A DNA stretch of 64,000 bases from the NCBI RefSeq assembly GCF_013347965.1, contig NZ_CP048810.1, positions 2,480,001-2,544,000 on the forward strand, in the 5' to 3' direction. Both the position numbers and the translations under genes were made by a program. The notes below the pieces were generated by a model that was not told the DNA's origin, made no database searches, and worked only from the letters and a program-made list of their open reading frames with translations. Below, piece by piece: positions 8,507 through 17,270 of the stretch. The first letter of the stretch is position 1; every line of letters starts with the position of its first letter. Source of the stretch: Pseudomonas bijieensis. Lineage in GTDB: Bacteria; Pseudomonadota; Gammaproteobacteria; Pseudomonadales; Pseudomonadaceae.

Positions 8507-9400
8507 TCAAGCCGATTGCGCCGTGATCATTGGCCCTCGCGGCCAGGCCTGTTGTTGCAATTCGATCCAGGCGTTCAGGTTGGCCCCGACCATGCCTTTG
8601 CGCCACATCAGCCAGGTGGTGGCGCTGGCGAACGGCTCGGCCAGCGGATGCACCGTCACCCGCTCGCGACCCGGCAGGCTGGCCAGCATCGACTCGGACA
8701 TCAACGCCACCCCAGACCCGGCGATCACACACGCCAGCATCCCCTGGTAAGACTCGATTTCCATCGCCCGGCCCATGGTCGCATGGTCATGGGCAAACCA
8801 GGCTTCCAAGCGCATCCGGTAGGAGCAACCACGCCGGAACGTGAACACCGCGCGGCCCTGCACATCCAGCGCGCTGCGTACCGGCGGATGATCGGCCTCG
8901 GTAATCAGTACCAACCGCTCGTCGCACAACGGCACGCCATCGAGCCCCGCCAGTTCCAGTGGGCCGTCCACCAACGCCGCGTCGAGACGGTTGGTGAGCA
9001 GGCCTTCAAGCAATTCGCCACTGGGCCCGGATTGCACTTGCAGGTTCACCGCTGGATAGGCACGGTGATAGGTCGCCAACAGGTCCGGCAAATGCGTCGC
9101 CGCGGTGCTGTACATCGTGCCCAGCAGGAAATCCCCGGCCGGCTGCCCGCCCTGTACGGCAGCATGGGCTTCGTCGTGCAAGGCAAAAAGCTTGGCCGCA
9201 TAGTCCAGCAGGACTTTTCCTGCCGGTGACAACTGCAAACGCTGACGCTCCCGCAGGAAAAGGTCCACACCCAATTGCTCTTCAAGCTGCTTGAGCCGGG
9301 TCGAGAGGTTCGACGGCACCCGGTGCAAGCGCTCGGCGGCCCGGGTGATGGAACCTTCCTCGGCCACGGCCTGGAAAATCCGCAATTGGCTGAACTCCAC
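8507..9400 (-). CDS. LysR-family transcriptional regulator
   Basis: A LysR regulator of 297 residues. The N-terminal helix-turn-helix reads AVAEEGSITRAAERLHRVPS with the linker helix NLSTRLKQLEEQLGV, followed by an effector domain to the end. The frame extends to a TTG at 9412, but I take GTG at 9400 as the start because GGAGAA sits 6 nt before it. It is divergent from an MFS transporter gene 104 bp away, with a palindromic candidate operator between them, so it probably regulates that transporter. The effector is unknown. Confidence 0.88.
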   Translation of the reverse strand: MEFSQLRIFQAVAEEGSITRAAERLHRVPSNLSTRLKQLEEQLGVDLFLRERQRLQLSPAGKVLLDYAAKLFALHDEAHAAVQGGQPAGDFLLGTMYSTAATHLPDLLATYHRAYPAVNLQVQSGPSGELLEGLLTNRLDAALVDGPLELAGLDGVPLCDERLVLITEADHPPVRSALDVQGRAVFTFRRGCSYRMRLEAWFAHDHATMGRAMEIESYQGMLACVIAGSGVALMSESMLASLPGRERVTVHPLAEPFASATTWLMWRKGMVGANLNAWIELQQQAWPRGPMITAQSA

Positions 9401-9436
9401 GACATTCTCCAAAAAAGAACAAGTTACTCACTATTA

Positions 9437-9451
9437 TTCATTTTTAATGAA
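9437..9451. promoter_or_regulatory. Candidate LysR operator in the regulator/MFS intergenic region
   Basis: TTCAT-N5-ATGAA is a perfect 5-bp inverted repeat with T-N-A geometry, in an AT-rich stretch of an otherwise GC-rich interval. It is 37 bp from the regulator start and 53 bp from the MFS start. Confidence 0.45.
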
Positions 9452-9504
9452 AGTCAATCAGTCCTAGCCTGACGGTCATTCGCCCCGATACCCGGAGAAC
9501 GACC

Positions 9505-10677
9505 ATGTCACCTCTTACTCGCCTGCTCGGCAGCTTCATCGCCCTGATGATGGCCATGGGCATTGGCCGCTTCGCCCTTACACCCCAGTTACCTCATTTG
9601 ATCGGCGAAGGTCAGCTCGACTTGACCGCCGCCGGTCTGATTGCCGCCGCCAACTACCTGGGTTACTTCCTCGGCGCGCTGGACGCCATGTTCGCCCGCC
9701 GCCCGGAACAGGTGCGCCGGCGCTTGCTCGGTGGCCTGTGGCTGTGCGTACTGCTGACCCTGGCGTCGTTCTGGGCCTGGGGCTTCTGGCCGCACTTGGC
9801 GCTGCGTTTCGGCACTGGTGTGGCAAGCGCCTGGGTGCTGGTGATGATCACCGCCCTGAGCCAACCCTTGGCTGCGACGGCGGGACGGCCACGGCTCGGC
9901 GCCCTGGTGTTTGCCGGCCCTGGGTTGGGGATTTTCCTGACCGGTTTGCTCGCCCTGGGCTCGAACCTGTTGGGCCAGACCTCCGCGACCCTGTGGCTGG
10001 TGTATGCCGGCGTGGCATTGGCGATGCTGCTGGTGATTCTGCCGATCCTGCCGCAACCCGCCGCAGCCTCGACCGTTGCCGCGCCAGTGAGCGCCTCGCC
10101 GAACCGTGGCATCGCTCGACTTGGCGTGGTGTACGCCCTGTACGGCGTGGGCTACATCATCCCGGCAACGTTCCTGTCGCAGATGGCCTCGGCGCAGTTC
10201 CATGGGCAATGGCAGGCCGACCTGTTCTGGCCCTGCTTCGGCCTGGCCGCCGCCACTGGCGTGTTGCTGGTCAGCCTGCGTCGCCCCAACCCGAACACCA
10301 CCGGCCGCTGGCTGATCGGTACGCTCTGGCTGCAAGCCGCCGGGGTGTTCGCCTGCCTGCTGGGCAGCGGGCCGGGGCTGGCGTTGGGCGTGATCCTGTG
10401 TGGCGCACCGTTCCTGGCCTGCATGCAGCTGGTGATGCAGCACTCCCGGGAACTGGCGCCCCACGCCACCCAGCGCAACGCGGGCCTGTTGACCGCCTGC
10501 TTTGCCGTGGGCCAGCTCAGCGGGCCACTGCTGGCGGCGTTGAGCAGCCATTTCAGCGGCGGCCTGCAACCGGCGCTGATCATTGCCGGCAGTGGCCTGC
10601 TGCTGGCCGGCGGGCTGTTGCTGCGGCCCGCCAGCCGGGGCGCGGTGAGCCCTTGCGTCCAGACCGCCCTGCGTTGA
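9505..10677 (+). CDS. YbfB/YjiJ-family MFS transporter
   Basis: An inner-membrane protein of 390 residues with about twelve hydrophobic segments. It carries the family hallmark GIGRFALTPQLPHL in the first helix and a second half opening GIARLGVVYALYGVGYIIPATFL. Substrates of this MFS branch are mostly unknown. The ATG at 9505 follows GGAGAACGACC. The divergent LysR gene is the likely regulator. The stop codon (10675-10677) directly abuts the stop of the convergent NCS1 gene with no bases between. Confidence 0.87.
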   Translation: MSPLTRLLGSFIALMMAMGIGRFALTPQLPHLIGEGQLDLTAAGLIAAANYLGYFLGALDAMFARRPEQVRRRLLGGLWLCVLLTLASFWAWGFWPHLALRFGTGVASAWVLVMITALSQPLAATAGRPRLGALVFAGPGLGIFLTGLLALGSNLLGQTSATLWLVYAGVALAMLLVILPILPQPAAASTVAAPVSASPNRGIARLGVVYALYGVGYIIPATFLSQMASAQFHGQWQADLFWPCFGLAAATGVLLVSLRRPNPNTTGRWLIGTLWLQAAGVFACLLGSGPGLALGVILCGAPFLACMQLVMQHSRELAPHATQRNAGLLTACFAVGQLSGPLLAALSSHFSGGLQPALIIAGSGLLLAGGLLLRPASRGAVSPCVQTALR

Positions 10678-12123
10678 TCAGGCCTGGCTGAGCGATGAAC
10701 TCAAGTGCGTGACCGGCTCACGTCGTGCCAAGGCGAAATACAACACCCCACCGAGGAAGCAACCGGTGAACCAGGCAAAGTTGGCCATCGGTTGCAGCAG
10801 TGGCGTGAAGGTGATCGCCACCCCCATCAACGTTGCCGGGATCAGCGCCTTGACCGCGGTCCAGTTGATACCGCCGCTGTAGTAATAGCGCCCGCTCGGC
10901 CCATCATTGAACAGCGCGTCGACGTCGATCTGCTGTTTTTTGATCAAGTAGTAATCCACCAGCAGGATCCCGAACAGCGGGCCGATGAACGCCGCCAGTA
11001 CGTCCAGGGTGTAGTGGATCACTTCGGGGTTGTTGAACAGGTTCCACGGCGTGATGAAAATCGATGCCACTGCCGCGATCATGCCGCCGGCGCGCCAACT
11101 GATCTTGCTGGGCGCGACGTTGGCGAAGTCAAAGGCCGGAGAGACGAAGTTGGCGACAATGTTGATGCCGATGGTGGCAGTCACGAAGGCAAAGGCGCCC
11201 AGCAAGACCGCCACATCGTTATCGATGCGCGCCACGGTGGCGATCGGGTCATGGAGCATTTCGCCGAACACCGGCAAGGTCCCGGAAACAATCACTACGG
11301 TGACCAGGGAGAACGCCAGGAAATTCACCGGCAGCCCCCAGAAATTGCCCCGGCGTACGTCAGACATGCTCCGGCAGTAACGGCTGAAATCGCCGAAATT
11401 CAGGGTTGGGCCGGAAAAGTACGACACTACCAAAGCCGTGGCCACGATCACCTGGCCGAACGCCTGCCAACCGGACAACGACTTCTCCGCCAAGGTGAAG
11501 CTGATATTGCTCCAACCGGCCTTCCAGACGATCCAGCCGGCCAACAGAAACATCACCGCATACACCACCGGCCCGGCCCAGTCGATGAAGCGACGGATCG
11601 ACTCCATGCCTGTCCAGAACACCAGCGCCTGGACGAACCACAGGCTGAGGAAACCGAACCAACCCAGGTAGGACAAACCGGCAAAATGCGCCGTTGCGTA
11701 GACTTCCATCGAAGGAAAAAACCGCAGCACCACGATGATCAACGCGCTGGACGCCAGGTACGTCTGAATGCCGTACCAGGCCACGGCGATCAAGCCCCGG
11801 ATCACCGCAGGAATATTCGCCCCGAACACCCCGAACGCCAGCCGACAGATTACCGGATACGGCACCGCCGCCTGCTGGCTCGGCCTGGCGACCAGGTTGG
11901 CGATCAACTGCACGATGCAAATCCCACCGAGCAAGGCGATCAACACCTGCCAACTCGCCAGGCCCAACGCGAACAGGCTGGCGGCGAAGACATAACCGCC
12001 GACGCTGTGCACATCGCTCATCCAGAACGCGAAGATGTTGTACCAATTCCATTTCTGCGGCAGCGGGCCCAAGTCCTCGTTATAGAGGCGGGGGCTGTAG
12101 CCGTTGGGCAATTGCTCGGACAT
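10678..12123 (-). CDS. NCS1 nucleobase:cation symporter (Mhp1/PucI type)
   Basis: An inner-membrane NCS1 permease of 481 residues with about twelve hydrophobic segments. Family landmarks are the N-terminal NEDLGPLPQKWNWYNIFAFWM, the AVAWYGIQTYL segment that carries a substrate-stacking Trp in Mhp1-like proteins, and the SGPTLNFGDFSRY loop. Candidate substrates are uracil, hydantoins, allantoin or related nucleobases. It is intact, unlike the NCS1 permease near 5 kb. No pyrimidine or purine catabolic gene is adjacent, so the substrate stays open. Two TTTGTATAC sites upstream (12199 and 12342) could be operators. Confidence 0.85.
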   Translation of the reverse strand: MSEQLPNGYSPRLYNEDLGPLPQKWNWYNIFAFWMSDVHSVGGYVFAASLFALGLASWQVLIALLGGICIVQLIANLVARPSQQAAVPYPVICRLAFGVFGANIPAVIRGLIAVAWYGIQTYLASSALIIVVLRFFPSMEVYATAHFAGLSYLGWFGFLSLWFVQALVFWTGMESIRRFIDWAGPVVYAVMFLLAGWIVWKAGWSNISFTLAEKSLSGWQAFGQVIVATALVVSYFSGPTLNFGDFSRYCRSMSDVRRGNFWGLPVNFLAFSLVTVVIVSGTLPVFGEMLHDPIATVARIDNDVAVLLGAFAFVTATIGINIVANFVSPAFDFANVAPSKISWRAGGMIAAVASIFITPWNLFNNPEVIHYTLDVLAAFIGPLFGILLVDYYLIKKQQIDVDALFNDGPSGRYYYSGGINWTAVKALIPATLMGVAITFTPLLQPMANFAWFTGCFLGGVLYFALARREPVTHLSSSLSQA

Positions 12124-12196
12124 TGCGGGGCTCCTTTTGAGTACCGCCGTGCCCCCGCATCAACCTGCTCACCATACTGCGCACGGGAGCCGGCAT

Positions 12197-12351
12197 GGTT
12201 TGTATACGCGTTGCCACGCAGAATGCGTGCCATAGCGGCGAAATGTGAGACAAACCGGGGTGTGTAGCGGGAGTAAAAGGCGAGCAAGAGCAGACATGCG
12301 CCCACGAACAGGGCGCGGATGCATGCTAAAGGTGCAGGGTTTTGTATACAG
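12197..12351. promoter_or_regulatory. Paired TTTGTATAC sites upstream of the NCS1 gene
   Basis: TTTGTATAC occurs at 12199-12207 and again at 12342-12350 (the second within a TGTATACA palindrome). Both point the same way, about 143 bp apart, in the otherwise gene-free leader of the permease. GntR-type regulators use TTGTATAC-like half sites. No regulator gene is adjacent. Confidence 0.3.
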
Positions 12352-12376
12352 AGGGAAGTCGCAGTACGTCGCTATT

Positions 12377-12466
12377 ATGTGGGAGCAAAGCTTGCTCGCG
12401 AAACAGGCGCCTCGGTTTCAGAAAAGACCGCATCGCCTTCATCGCGGGCAAGCCTTGCTCCCACAG
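12377..12466. repeat. REPIN, class A variant
   Basis: GTGGGAGCAAAGCTTGCTCG and an inverted GCGGGCAAGCCTTGCTCCCA arm flank a short spacer between the NCS1 and cvfB genes. With the paired TTTGTATAC sites, it accounts for the gap of about 400 bp at 12124-12525. Confidence 0.85.
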
Positions 12467-12525
12467 CTGGCCTCCCTGGCCACATAAACCCTTACTTGCC
12501 ACCGATGCTGTGGCTCGGCTGAAGA

Positions 12526-13362
12526 TCAGCTCAACTCAATGCGATCAGCATGAATGACAATCTGCCCATTCTTGTACAGCGCGCCAATGGCTTTCTTGAA
12601 GTTGCCCTTGCTCACGCCAAACAGGCTGCTGATCAGCGCCGGGTCGCTCTTGTCGCTGACTGCCAGCGTGCCGTTGTTCTCGCGCAACTTGGCGAGGATC
12701 TTGGCGTTCAGGCTGGTGGCGGCTTCCTGGCCCACCGGCTGCAAGCTCAGGCTGATCTTGCCGTCCGGGCGGATTTCCTTGATGAAGCCTTTTTCCTGTT
12801 TGCCGGCGCGCATGAACTTGAAGATTTCGTTCTTGTGGATCAAGCCCCAATGCTTGTTATTGATGATCGCCTTGAACCCCATGTCGGTGGCTTCGGCGAC
12901 CAACAAATCCACTTCCTGCCCTGGCGTGTAGTTGGCCGGGGTCTTGTCCAGATAACGATCCAGGCGCGCCGTGGCGGTGATGCGACGGGTGTGTTTGTCG
13001 AGGTAGACATGCACCACGCAGTATTCGCCAGCGGTCATCTGGCGCTTTTCTTCGGAATACGGCAGCAGCAGATCCTTGGGCAGGCCCCAGTCCAGGAACA
13101 CGCCGATGCTGTTGACCTCGACCACTTTCAGGCTGGCGAACTCACCCACCTGCACTTTTGGTTTTTCCGTGGTGGCGATCAGTTTGTCGTCGCTGTCCAG
13201 ATAAATGAAAACATTGAGCCAATCTTCATCTTCACTGGGAATATCCTTGGGAATATATCGGTTGGGCAGCAGGATTTCGCCGTCCGCACCGCCGTCCAGA
13301 TATAAACCGAAGTTAGTGTGTTTAACCACTTGCAAACTGTTGTAGCGCCCGACTAAAGCCAT
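12526..13362 (-). CDS. cvfB: CvfB-family S1-like RNA-binding protein
   Basis: A cytoplasmic protein of 278 residues with the CvfB/YitL layout: three S1-like OB domains (about 1-60, 65-130 and 140-205) followed by a C-terminal winged helix (LISSLFGVSKGNFKKAIGALYKNG). CvfB proteins bind RNA; in Staphylococcus they influence virulence gene expression. I chose the ATG at 13362 (MALVGRYNSLQV), with GAGGG at good spacing, over the ATG at 13377. It stands alone between intergenic regions. Its role in Pseudomonas is not established. Confidence 0.9.
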   Translation of the reverse strand: MALVGRYNSLQVVKHTNFGLYLDGGADGEILLPNRYIPKDIPSEDEDWLNVFIYLDSDDKLIATTEKPKVQVGEFASLKVVEVNSIGVFLDWGLPKDLLLPYSEEKRQMTAGEYCVVHVYLDKHTRRITATARLDRYLDKTPANYTPGQEVDLLVAEATDMGFKAIINNKHWGLIHKNEIFKFMRAGKQEKGFIKEIRPDGKISLSLQPVGQEAATSLNAKILAKLRENNGTLAVSDKSDPALISSLFGVSKGNFKKAIGALYKNGQIVIHADRIELS

Positions 13363-13710
13363 TTCCAATACCCTCATTGCGTGGGCGGCATTCTACCCGG
13401 TTTTGCAGCGCGATTCGTGGCCGCCAGCAAGGTTTGCCGGCAAGCCCCTGCGCAATCATTGATTTTCCTGGGTTTTCCCCCGGCACACGGCCATTCGTCA
13501 GGCCGGCGACGGTGCATACCGCTCGCCATCAGCACCCTATTTCTTTCACGGTTGTTATTTAAAACAGAGGCTTAGGGCAATAATTGCAGGGTAATCGCGC
13601 ATTATTGCCGTCACCATAGCGATAATTGAGAAGGATATTTGCCAAGCAATTGTCAAGTATTTACTGTACGATGCCTGGCCCAATTAATTATTTACAGGTT
13701 AATGGTCGTC
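13363..13710. other. Intergenic region with AT-rich promoter stretch
   Basis: No gene is seen. The first half is GC-rich and featureless. From about 13545 it becomes AT-rich (runs such as TTATTTAAAA and CAATTAATTATTTAC), which fits a promoter for the small gene that follows. No clear operator or terminator was found. Confidence 0.5.
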
Positions 13711-13890
13711 ATGCGCGTAAAAGCATCCAACAGCAAATCGAAGCCAGCTCCAGCCGTTGAAACCAGCGAGTCGATCAACGATCAGATCGCTGCGTTCCTC
13801 AAGTCCGGCGGTGAGATCCAGCAAATTGCCAAAGGCGTCAGCGGCCAGACATTCGGCCCGTCCAAGCAGATCAGCCTGGGCAAGAAGTAA
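13711..13890 (+). CDS. Small basic protein of unknown function
   Basis: A 59-residue protein with a Lys/Ser/Pro-rich, probably unfolded N-terminus and a compact conserved segment INDQIAAFLKSGGEIQQIAK near residue 24. The FLxxGGxxQ pattern recalls the C-terminal part of the Pseudomonas RNA-polymerase-associated protein SutA and other small regulators; this is from memory and does not assign a function. The start could be ATG 13702 (too close to AGG) or 13711 (further than usual). The gene stands alone downstream of an AT-rich promoter-like region. Confidence 0.7.
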   Translation: MRVKASNSKSKPAPAVETSESINDQIAAFLKSGGEIQQIAKGVSGQTFGPSKQISLGKK

Positions 13891-14082
13891 CCTGCGTGTC
13901 ACCTGGTCCCAAGGCGCTTTGAACTTCGAAGCGCTTGGACTGGAACCCTCCCCGCCCCACCCATTTCCCATGAATCGACGAACGGCCTTCGCTGCCGAGC
14001 ATTCGCCGGTATGCTTTCACCTCTCTAGCTCAAGCGTTTCAGCTTAATACCGATCCTGCTTCTCGCTATTCATGGAGGAAGC

Positions 14083-14799
14083 ATGCGCAGCTCTATCGTT
14101 CTGCTGATGATCAGCCTACTGACATGTTCCCTCGCTCAGGGGCAGGTGTTCCAACGCGAACTCGGCGACTTCGACCTCAAACTCGGCACCACGCCCAGCC
14201 GCAGCATGGCCGAAGGTTTGGTCACGCCGTCGAGCACCGGTTCGTTTCATGGCGGCCTGGACCTGAGCCACGACAGCGGCTGGTACGTCGGCCAATGGTC
14301 ACCCAGCGCCGGCCTCACACCTTCCACCGAACTGGAAGTCGATTCCTACATGGGCTTTAAACAACCCTTCGACCAGACCCTGGGCTACGAGGTCGGCCTG
14401 ATCCACTACAGCTATCCCACCGCCGATACCCTCGATAGCCAGGAGTTCTACGGCGGCCTGACCGTGCTCGGCAGCCGTTTCGGCGCGGCCCTGAGCAACG
14501 ATCCGGACAAACAGAACAGCACGCTGTTTGCCGACCTGGGCGGCAACGTGCCGTTCGGCATTGGCATCAGCGCCAAATACACCACCCACCAACTCAATAC
14601 ACCGGTCTCGGTCGAGAACGGCTATGTAGGCAGTTTCAGCGACTGGTCATTGAAAATTTCCCGGCCATGGAAGGGCATCGACCTGGACCTGATCTACAGC
14701 GACTCAAGCCTCAGCGGCAGCAGTTGCTCGGCATACTCCGGCCACAACAGCGAATGCGACAGCCTGCTGACCCTCAAGATGGCCCATCCTTTTTACTAA
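14083..14799 (+). CDS. TorF-family putative outer-membrane porin
   Basis: A 238-residue exported protein. A signal peptide (MRSSIVLLMISLLTCSLAQG, cleaved near residue 20) is followed by alternating beta-strand segments and the C-terminal aromatic signature (HPFY) of outer-membrane barrels. The SFHGGLDLSHDSGWYVGQW and GYEVGLIHYSYP segments fit the TorF/TIGR02001 family of unknown substrate. GGAGGAAGC precedes the ATG. Two Cys near the C-terminus (SSCSAYSGHNSECDS) may form a loop disulfide. The next gene, for a lipoprotein, starts 81 bp downstream and could be co-transcribed. Confidence 0.82.
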   Translation: MRSSIVLLMISLLTCSLAQGQVFQRELGDFDLKLGTTPSRSMAEGLVTPSSTGSFHGGLDLSHDSGWYVGQWSPSAGLTPSTELEVDSYMGFKQPFDQTLGYEVGLIHYSYPTADTLDSQEFYGGLTVLGSRFGAALSNDPDKQNSTLFADLGGNVPFGIGISAKYTTHQLNTPVSVENGYVGSFSDWSLKISRPWKGIDLDLIYSDSSLSGSSCSAYSGHNSECDSLLTLKMAHPFY

Positions 14800-14880
14800 G
14801 CGTTACTTATTTGATCGGCTGAACTGCCGCGCGCCTGCCATGCTCAAACAAAGCACCTACGCCTTCGCAAGGACTCGCTC

Positions 14881-15747
14881 ATGCCGCGCTGGTTGACTCG
14901 CACTGCCATGTTCATCGCCCTGCTGCTGACGCTTACCGCCTGCAGCCGTGTAGGCCTGGCCTACCGCAACCTCGACCTGATCATCCCCTGGACCCTCAAC
15001 GACTACCTGGAGATCAACGGCGAGAAAAAAGACTGGTTCAACGAACGCCTCAAGGAGCACCTGAGCTGGCATTGCACCACGCAACTGCCCGGCTACCTCG
15101 ACTGGCTGGATCGCCTCAAGACCATGGTGCAAACCGACCAGGTGACCGACGAAGCCCTGCAACAGCGTACCCGGGAAGCCAAGGCCGCCATCGCCGAGAC
15201 CGCCCGGGAAATCACCCCCTCGGCCATTGAACTGCTGCAAGGCTTGAGCGACGACCAGGTCGACGACATGGACGCAGCCTTCGTCAAGGACCAGCGCAAA
15301 CGCCAGCAGCAATACCTCAAGCCGACGTTGCAGGAACAGATCCAGGAGCGCAGCGAACGCATGGTCAAACGCCTGGACGACTGGCTCGGCCCACTCAACG
15401 ACGCCCAGCGCCAACGGGTAATGGCCTGGTCCACTGCCCTGGGCGACCAGAACCAGCAATGGATCGCCAACCGCGCCCACTGGCAAAACCAGTTCAGCGA
15501 AGCCGTGGCCCAACGCCACAGCCCCGACTTCCCCAAACGCATCGAGCAACTGCTGGTCAACCGCGAAAGCCTCTGGACCCCCGCCTACCGCGAGGCCTTC
15601 AGCAAAACCGAAGCCCAGGCCCGCAGCCTCCTGGTGGACCTGATGGCCGAAAGCACTCCGGCCCAGCGCGAACGGCTGCTGAAGAAAATCGACGGAGTGA
15701 AGAAGGACTTCACTGACTTGAAGTGCCTGAAAGCGGCACAAAGCTGA
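14881..15747 (+). CDS. DUF6279-family lipoprotein
   Basis: A 288-residue lipoprotein. The signal peptide ends in a lipobox (LTAC, lipidated Cys21) with Ser at +2, which predicts the outer membrane. The mature part is almost all alpha-helix, with long charged coiled-coil-like stretches at about 80-150 and 190-285. The opening RVGLAYRNLDLIIPWTLNDY is characteristic of DUF6279. No function is known. It follows the TorF-like gene on the same strand. Confidence 0.85.
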   Translation: MPRWLTRTAMFIALLLTLTACSRVGLAYRNLDLIIPWTLNDYLEINGEKKDWFNERLKEHLSWHCTTQLPGYLDWLDRLKTMVQTDQVTDEALQQRTREAKAAIAETAREITPSAIELLQGLSDDQVDDMDAAFVKDQRKRQQQYLKPTLQEQIQERSERMVKRLDDWLGPLNDAQRQRVMAWSTALGDQNQQWIANRAHWQNQFSEAVAQRHSPDFPKRIEQLLVNRESLWTPAYREAFSKTEAQARSLLVDLMAESTPAQRERLLKKIDGVKKDFTDLKCLKAAQS

Positions 15748-15778
15748 ATAAGCACGAACTTGAAAACACAGAGATCCT

Positions 15779-15869
15779 ATGTGGGAGCGAGCCTGCTCGC
15801 GATAGCATTCCGACAGGCAACTTATCTATGACTGTCAGGCCGCTATTGCGAGCAGGCTCGCTCCCACAT
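15779..15869. repeat. REPIN, class A
   Basis: GGGAGCGAGCCTGCTCGCGA and its inverted partner flank a spacer of about 44 bp. It lies between convergent genes. Confidence 0.9.
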
Positions 15870-15889
15870 CAGGAATCGATGCAGACCTG

Positions 15890-16282
15890 TCAGGCAATCT
15901 GCGCCTTCGAAGCCAAATCATCAAAGGTAAACTCATCCAGCGCATCTTCCTGCTCATCCAACACCTGACGCGGATGATCATTGCCCGGAATGCTGCTGTC
16001 GATCAGGCTCAACAACCGCGAGCCACGCGGTGTCAGCACAAAGTTCTCGCCATTACCGCCCTCTTCCTCCGGCCGCGGCTCGATATAGCTACGCTCCAGC
16101 AACAACTTTTCGTACTCCCCGGCGACCGCTTTCAGATGATCGAGGTTCTCGATCGCCTCGCCTGCGGCGGCCTTCTCTGCCGCGTACTGCTCCGCATAAG
16201 GCCGAGGGGTAAAGCTGTGGCCGGCGCCGTTCTGCACTTCGTGCAACAACCGTTCGATCAAGTCCCAGTTATAAGTCGTCAT
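15890..16282 (-). CDS. DUF2513-like small protein
   Basis: A 130-residue soluble protein opening TYNWDLIERLLHEVQNGAG, the typical start of DUF2513 winged-helix-like proteins. A middle LLLERSYIEPRPEEE segment and TPRGSRLLSLIDS complete a small helical/winged domain, and the tail is acidic. DUF2513 proteins are often phage- or plasmid-associated and may bind DNA. No phage genes are nearby. The function is unknown. Confidence 0.68.
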   Translation of the reverse strand: MTTYNWDLIERLLHEVQNGAGHSFTPRPYAEQYAAEKAAAGEAIENLDHLKAVAGEYEKLLLERSYIEPRPEEEGGNGENFVLTPRGSRLLSLIDSSIPGNDHPRQVLDEQEDALDEFTFDDLASKAQIA

Positions 16283-16466
16283 CCTGGTCCATCCTCCAAA
16301 GAGTGAGATGCCTACTTAAGGTGTGACCGAGGCGCTGCGTCGCCGTTCAGCCGGGTTTCCAGGCGGTCTCGGCCTCAAGCCGACCAACGGCCTGTCGAAT
16401 TGCGCCAAGGCCAAACGACCACCTGTTGAAAGCCGATTTCGCAGCTCAGCCACAGGAGAAATCACC

Positions 16467-17198
16467 ATGAACGTAGAGAAGCATCCAGTCGTCTCGCGGG
16501 AAGAATGGCTCGCCGCCCGCCGCCAACACCTGGCCCACGAAAAAGCCTTCACTCGCGAACGGGACAAACTCAGCGCCGAACGCCGCGCCCTGCCCTGGGT
16601 AAAAATCGACAAACCCTACCGCTTCCAAGGCCCCCACGGCGAACTGAGCCTGGCCGACCTGTCCGGCGGCCGCAGCCAACTGATCGTCTACCACTTCATG
16701 TTCGGCCCCGGCTGGACCGAAGGCTGCCAAGGCTGCTCGTTCCTGTCCGACCACATCGACGGCGCCAACCAACACCTGGCCCACCATGACGTGGCCGTGG
16801 TGGCCGTCTCCCGCGCCCCGTTCGCCGAATTCCAAGCCTTCAAACGCCGCATGGGCTGGAAATTCGATTGGGTCTCGTCAAACGGCTGCGACTTCAACTA
16901 CGACTTCGGGGTCAGCTTCAAAACCGAAGACACCGCTGGCGGACAAGCTACCTACAACTACGAAAAAACCGACACCACCGAAGGCGAACTCCCCGGCCTG
17001 AGCGTCTTCTATCGCAACGCAGCCGGTGACATCTTCCACACCTACTCCACCTATGCCCGCGGCCTGGACATATTGGTCGGCACCTACAACTACCTCGACC
17101 TGACGCCCAAGGGCCGCAACGAAGACGAAATCATGGACTGGGTGCGGCATCACGATAAATACGAAGAGGCCAAGCCCCATGGCTGCTGCCATGGCTGA
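16467..17198 (+). CDS. DUF899 thioredoxin-fold protein
   Basis: A 243-residue cytoplasmic protein of the DUF899 family (thioredoxin-like fold). The CxxC pair (C87, C90) is in GWTEGCQGCSFLSDHID. VAVVAVSRAPFAEFQAFKRR and the C-terminal GRNEDEIMDWVRHHDKYE are family landmarks. The C-terminal HGCCHG adds two more Cys. Activity is unproven, and a redox role is inferred from the CxxC. The ATG at 16467 follows AGGAGA; the longer open frame upstream is non-coding. The gene stands alone. Confidence 0.87.
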   Translation: MNVEKHPVVSREEWLAARRQHLAHEKAFTRERDKLSAERRALPWVKIDKPYRFQGPHGELSLADLSGGRSQLIVYHFMFGPGWTEGCQGCSFLSDHIDGANQHLAHHDVAVVAVSRAPFAEFQAFKRRMGWKFDWVSSNGCDFNYDFGVSFKTEDTAGGQATYNYEKTDTTEGELPGLSVFYRNAAGDIFHTYSTYARGLDILVGTYNYLDLTPKGRNEDEIMDWVRHHDKYEEAKPHGCCHG

Positions 17199-17228
17199 TA
17201 CGCCAACCCGCCCAGTCGAGCGCGATCC

Positions 17229-17270
17229 CCGTGGCGAGGGAGCTTGCTCCCGCTCGACTGCGCAGCAGTC
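17229..17270 (+). repeat. Single REP element, class B
   Basis: One GGCGAGGGAGCTTGCTCCCG copy followed by CTCGACTGCGCAGCAGTCG, with no inverted partner nearby. It is the last REP before a REP-free interval of about 21 kb. Confidence 0.8.

Noticed and set aside
13649..13680. CTGTACGATGCCTGG as a LexA-type SOS box before the small basic gene
   Set aside because: The second half does not give the CAG needed for CTG-N10-CAG.
13905..13945. CCAAGGCGCTT/AAGCGCTTGG hairpin after the small basic gene
   Set aside because: The stem is bulged and no T-run follows, so I do not call it a terminator.
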